The translations under genes were made by a program, and so were the position numbers. Under the pieces are notes generated by a model. It saw only the letters and a program-made list of their open reading frames with translations. It made no database searches and was not told the DNA's origin. Shown here one piece after another: positions 6,144 through 7,886 of a DNA stretch of 7,886 nucleotides. How positions within the stretch are numbered: position 1 is the first letter of the stretch; every line of letters starts with the position of its first letter. Source of the DNA: JBNJGT01 sp046496745 (GTDB lineage: Archaea > Nanobdellota > Nanobdellia > Woesearchaeales > JACJVW01); the NCBI GenBank assembly GCA_046496745.1, contig JAWOGQ010000026.1, positions 1 through 7,886 of the forward strand, written 5' to 3'.

Positions 6144-6941
6144 TTATCCCAGTTGATAAGTCTTTGCAATCTCAATTGCTGTAACATAATCCTGCACTGT
6201 TTTGTAAGTTGAGCTTTTTCCTATGATAATCCTTCCATCATTTATTGGAACTGGTCCTTCTACAGAAGTTAATTTCTTTCTTTTTTCATCCCACCTGGTA
6301 TGCTTTTCATAAATCTCAATAAATTCTTCTGGACTGATTATCCCATTGATTAAGCCACAATGTATCCCTGGCTGGTGGCGTAGATCTCCAGTATACATGG
6401 TAACTTTTCCGAGTTCCTTTGCTATATGTAATCCTGCAATGTTTTGATTCAAGTACCAATCTTCATCAGGATCATTCTCGGAAAGCAAACTTCTCGATAA
6501 ATCATATAACCATGTTTCAGGATCCTGAAAAACATTCCATCTGATGTGATTTCCATCATTTATTTTTGCCCAGTCTTTTCCGTACAATCTTTCGAATCCT
6601 TCAACAAGATATTCCTGAGTTTTGTCCAGATCAGCCTTTGGCGATAAAACATATTCAGGACCTGGTATCCCTATATCGGTTATTATTAGATCTTTGTCTT
6701 TTGCTAATTCTAATCCTTCATATCTTACGCGCAAAGTTATGTTAATAGGGAATCTGGATTCTTTCTCAACAACTTTCATAAATTCTTTAATCGCTTTTTC
6801 ATTGAACAGATCATACAATCCTGTATCAATTGCTTCTTTTTCAAACTCTAATCCTCTTTCTGATTCAGGATAACTATAATTGTTTAAATCACTTATCTCT
6901 ACACTATCCTCAAAAATTAAAACTTCTAATGGGGTGTCCAT
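6144..6941 (-). CDS. Unknown protein with possible expanded, degenerate receiver-like fold
   Basis: I cannot name this 265-residue soluble protein. It shows a faint response-regulator pattern: 'VLIFED' (residues 7-12) like strand 1 with its acidic pair, 'DLIITDIGIPG' (84-94) like the phosphorylated strand 3 with D89, and 'KVTMYTGD' (179-186) like strand 4 with T184. Next comes 'NGIISPEEFIEIY', where receivers have a lysine before proline; here it is S203. Spacing between these pieces is much longer than in a 120-residue receiver, so inserted segments would have to be assumed. Residues after about 215 resemble nothing I know. The ATG at 6941 is fixed by a TATA box ending 30 bases upstream. The gene is noticeably AT-rich. 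Existence of the gene is likely; receiver relation is a guess. Confidence 0.75.
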   Translation of the reverse strand: MDTPLEVLIFEDSVEISDLNNYSYPESERGLEFEKEAIDTGLYDLFNEKAIKEFMKVVEKESRFPINITLRVRYEGLELAKDKDLIITDIGIPGPEYVLSPKADLDKTQEYLVEGFERLYGKDWAKINDGNHIRWNVFQDPETWLYDLSRSLLSENDPDEDWYLNQNIAGLHIAKELGKVTMYTGDLRHQPGIHCGLINGIISPEEFIEIYEKHTRWDEKRKKLTSVEGPVPINDGRIIIGKSSTYKTVQDYVTAIEIAKTYQLG

Positions 6942-6948
6942 GGGTGTT

Positions 6949-6960
6949 GTTTCTTATAAT
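6949..6960. repeat. Left arm of 12-bp inverted repeat
   Basis: GTTTCTTATAAT is the exact reverse complement of 7120-7131. This arm lies between the TATA box and the start codon of the minus-strand gene at 6941, so it falls inside that gene's core promoter. Confidence 0.6.
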
Positions 6961-6963
6961 AAG

Positions 6964-6971
6964 TTTATAAA
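6964..6971 (-). promoter_or_regulatory. TATA box of the minus-strand gene at 6941
   Basis: TTTATAAA, preceded on the minus strand by the purine-rich CAGAAAA that could serve as a BRE, begins 30 bases before the ATG. The transcript would be leaderless, as for the other first genes in this window. Confidence 0.65.
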
Positions 6972-7119
6972 TTTTCTGTTTTTGTTGCTACTCTTTAGTT
7001 AAAATTGTGTTATTGCTAGCTTTTGGTGGTAGTGAATGTCGTCTTTCATTGCTCACACAGACAATCCTGTTTAAATCAGCTTTTGTTTCTGGAGTTTTAA
7101 TGCGAATTCTCAGGGCCCC
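6972..7119. other. Spacer without a recognised gene
   Basis: Between the two minus-strand genes I see no gene with an accepted start. One minus-strand frame is open across it (stop TAG near 6997-6999, upstream through the GNAT stop) for more than 40 codons, but it has no ATG, GTG or TTG at its beginning. The sequence also holds a GGGCCC palindrome near 7113-7118. See the inverted-repeat finding. Confidence 0.4.
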
Positions 7120-7131
7120 ATTATAAGAAAC
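7120..7131. repeat. Right arm of 12-bp inverted repeat
   Basis: ATTATAAGAAAC, the exact reverse complement of 6949-6960. Its last base is part of the TAG stop of the GNAT gene (7131-7133 on the minus strand). Confidence 0.6.
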
Positions 7132-7598
7132 TATAATTTTTTTCTCATTACAATAACAGGAATTTTTGTTCCATTGACATCATGAAAAGATTCTTTGATT
7201 GGAATATATCCTTTACTTTTATAAAAATCAAAAGCGAAAGTACTTGACTCTAAATTTAATTCATCAACACCATTCTTTTTTGCAAACTCCTCTGCAAATT
7301 CTAATAGTTTTTTACCATAACCTTTTGAAATAACATCATGTTTAATATACATTGAAGAAAGGGATTTGCTTTCTAAGAACATTGCTAAATATCCAACAAT
7401 CTGATTATTATCAATTAATACAAAAGTACTCCTTGCTTCTTGAGTAATTTTTCTTTGAATTTCTTCTAATGAGTTTCTTTTTAACCAACTTTCTAACTGT
7501 TCTTTATTTATATCTTTAGAATTAACATGTTTAATTGTATTACAAAGCAGATCACTTATCTTTTTTGCATCTTCAATTTTTGGTTCTCTTATTTCCAT
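7131..7598 (-). CDS. GNAT-family N-acetyltransferase
   Basis: The 155-residue length and motif order are those of a single-domain GNAT enzyme, which moves an acetyl group from acetyl-CoA to an amine. After the N-terminal 'IREPKIEDAKKISDLL' helix comes 'STFVLIDNNQIVGYLAMF' (strands 2-3), then 'MYIKHDVISKGYGKKLLEFAEEFA' as motif A, in which the pyrophosphate loop reads S-K-G-Y-G-K where Q/R-x-x-G-x-G/A is usual. 'ELNLESSTFAFDFYKSKGYIP' follows as motif B, with F-Y before K-G-Y. The ending, 'G-T-K-I-P-V-I-V-M', resembles the YafP-like branch of the family. Substrate unknown. The sequence is very AT-rich. A TATA box 29 bases upstream supports the ATG at 7598. Confidence 0.9.
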   Translation of the reverse strand: MEIREPKIEDAKKISDLLCNTIKHVNSKDINKEQLESWLKRNSLEEIQRKITQEARSTFVLIDNNQIVGYLAMFLESKSLSSMYIKHDVISKGYGKKLLEFAEEFAKKNGVDELNLESSTFAFDFYKSKGYIPIKESFHDVNGTKIPVIVMRKKL

Positions 7599-7618
7599 AA
7601 TAATTTAGAATAAAAGTG

Positions 7619-7627
7619 ATTTATATT
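7619..7627 (-). promoter_or_regulatory. TATA box of the GNAT gene
   Basis: Read on the minus strand it is AATATAAAT, beginning 29 bases before the ATG at 7598 and preceded by purine-rich AAGAAGAT. It lies downstream of the hisS stop, so the GNAT gene has its own leaderless promoter and need not be read with hisS. Confidence 0.6.
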
Positions 7628-7664
7628 ATCTTCTTTTTATTGTTGTTCTTGCTTGAATCTTCAC

Positions 7665-7886
7665 TTAAAACCAATCGTGAAGCTCTTCCTTTTTCACTTC
7701 GTTCTCTTCGCCGGATCTCATATCGCGGATCTTCACTATGCCTTTCTGAAGCTCTTCTTCGCCGACAAATACTGCATAGGGTATCTTGTATGAGTTGACG
7801 TACTTGAGGTTCTTGGTTATGCCGCGCTTGTTGAGGTCTATATCGCACTTGTGTCTTTTGCGAAGGGATTCGGTTATCTGCAGTGC
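7665..7886 (-). CDS. hisS: Histidyl-tRNA synthetase, C-terminal 73 residues (partial)
   Basis: The frame enters from the right edge and stops with TAA at 7665-7667. The 73 residues read like the end of a class IIa synthetase anticodon-binding domain: 'LRKRHKCDIDLNKRGITKNLKYVN', then 'IPYAVFVGEEELQKG', then 'VKIRDMRSGEE' and a closing 'ELHDWF'. The phrase G-E-x-E-L-x-x-G...V-x-x-R-D-M is characteristic of histidyl-tRNA synthetase, which charges tRNA-His with histidine in the cytoplasm. The catalytic domain and start lie outside the window. Base composition is clearly less AT-rich than in the two genes to its left. Confidence 0.88.
   Translation of the reverse strand, partial: ALQITESLRKRHKCDIDLNKRGITKNLKYVNSYKIPYAVFVGEEELQKGIVKIRDMRSGEENEVKKEELHDWF

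Overview
The window looks archaeal, probably from an uncultivated lineage; a DPANN group such as Woesearchaeota would fit, but that placement is inference. Direct signs are a tRNA-Leu(UAA) gene interrupted after position 37 by a 15-base intron with a bulge-helix-bulge splice structure, and archaeal TATA boxes whose upstream edge sits 29-31 bases before the ATG of five genes, which implies leaderless mRNAs. Shine-Dalgarno sites appear only before two genes inside an operon.

Layout. (1) 120-2603, plus: an 827-residue fusion of an APC-type amino-acid permease, a class I SAM-dependent methyltransferase domain and a C-terminal region resembling a histidine-kinase ATPase domain that has lost its catalytic asparagines. 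(2) 2701-4928, plus: a three-gene overlapping operon encoding a Tat-signal coiled-coil protein with a C-terminal membrane segment, a two-CBS-domain protein and a probable membrane protein of unknown function. (3) 4931-5073: a 143-bp element with terminal inverted repeats and a perfect 9-bp flanking direct repeat, apparently a small non-autonomous transposon (MITE-like) inserted exactly at the stop codon of the operon's last gene. (4) 5122-5225: tRNA-Leu with its own TATA box. (5) 5262-6083, plus: a three-helix membrane protein with a TrkA_C domain. (6) 6144-7598, minus: two AT-rich genes, one encoding a protein with a faint, expanded receiver-like pattern and one a GNAT acetyltransferase, separated by a 189-bp spacer carrying a 12-bp inverted repeat. 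(7) 7665-7886, minus: the C-terminal end of histidyl-tRNA synthetase, cut by the window edge.

The genes do not form one obvious pathway. The left part (permease-methyltransferase fusion and the operon) is membrane and envelope oriented; the most promising undescribed units are the triple-domain fusion and the Tat/CBS/membrane operon. The right part, 6144-7598, is visibly more AT-rich than both its neighbours and may be a later arrival between the TrkA_C gene and hisS.
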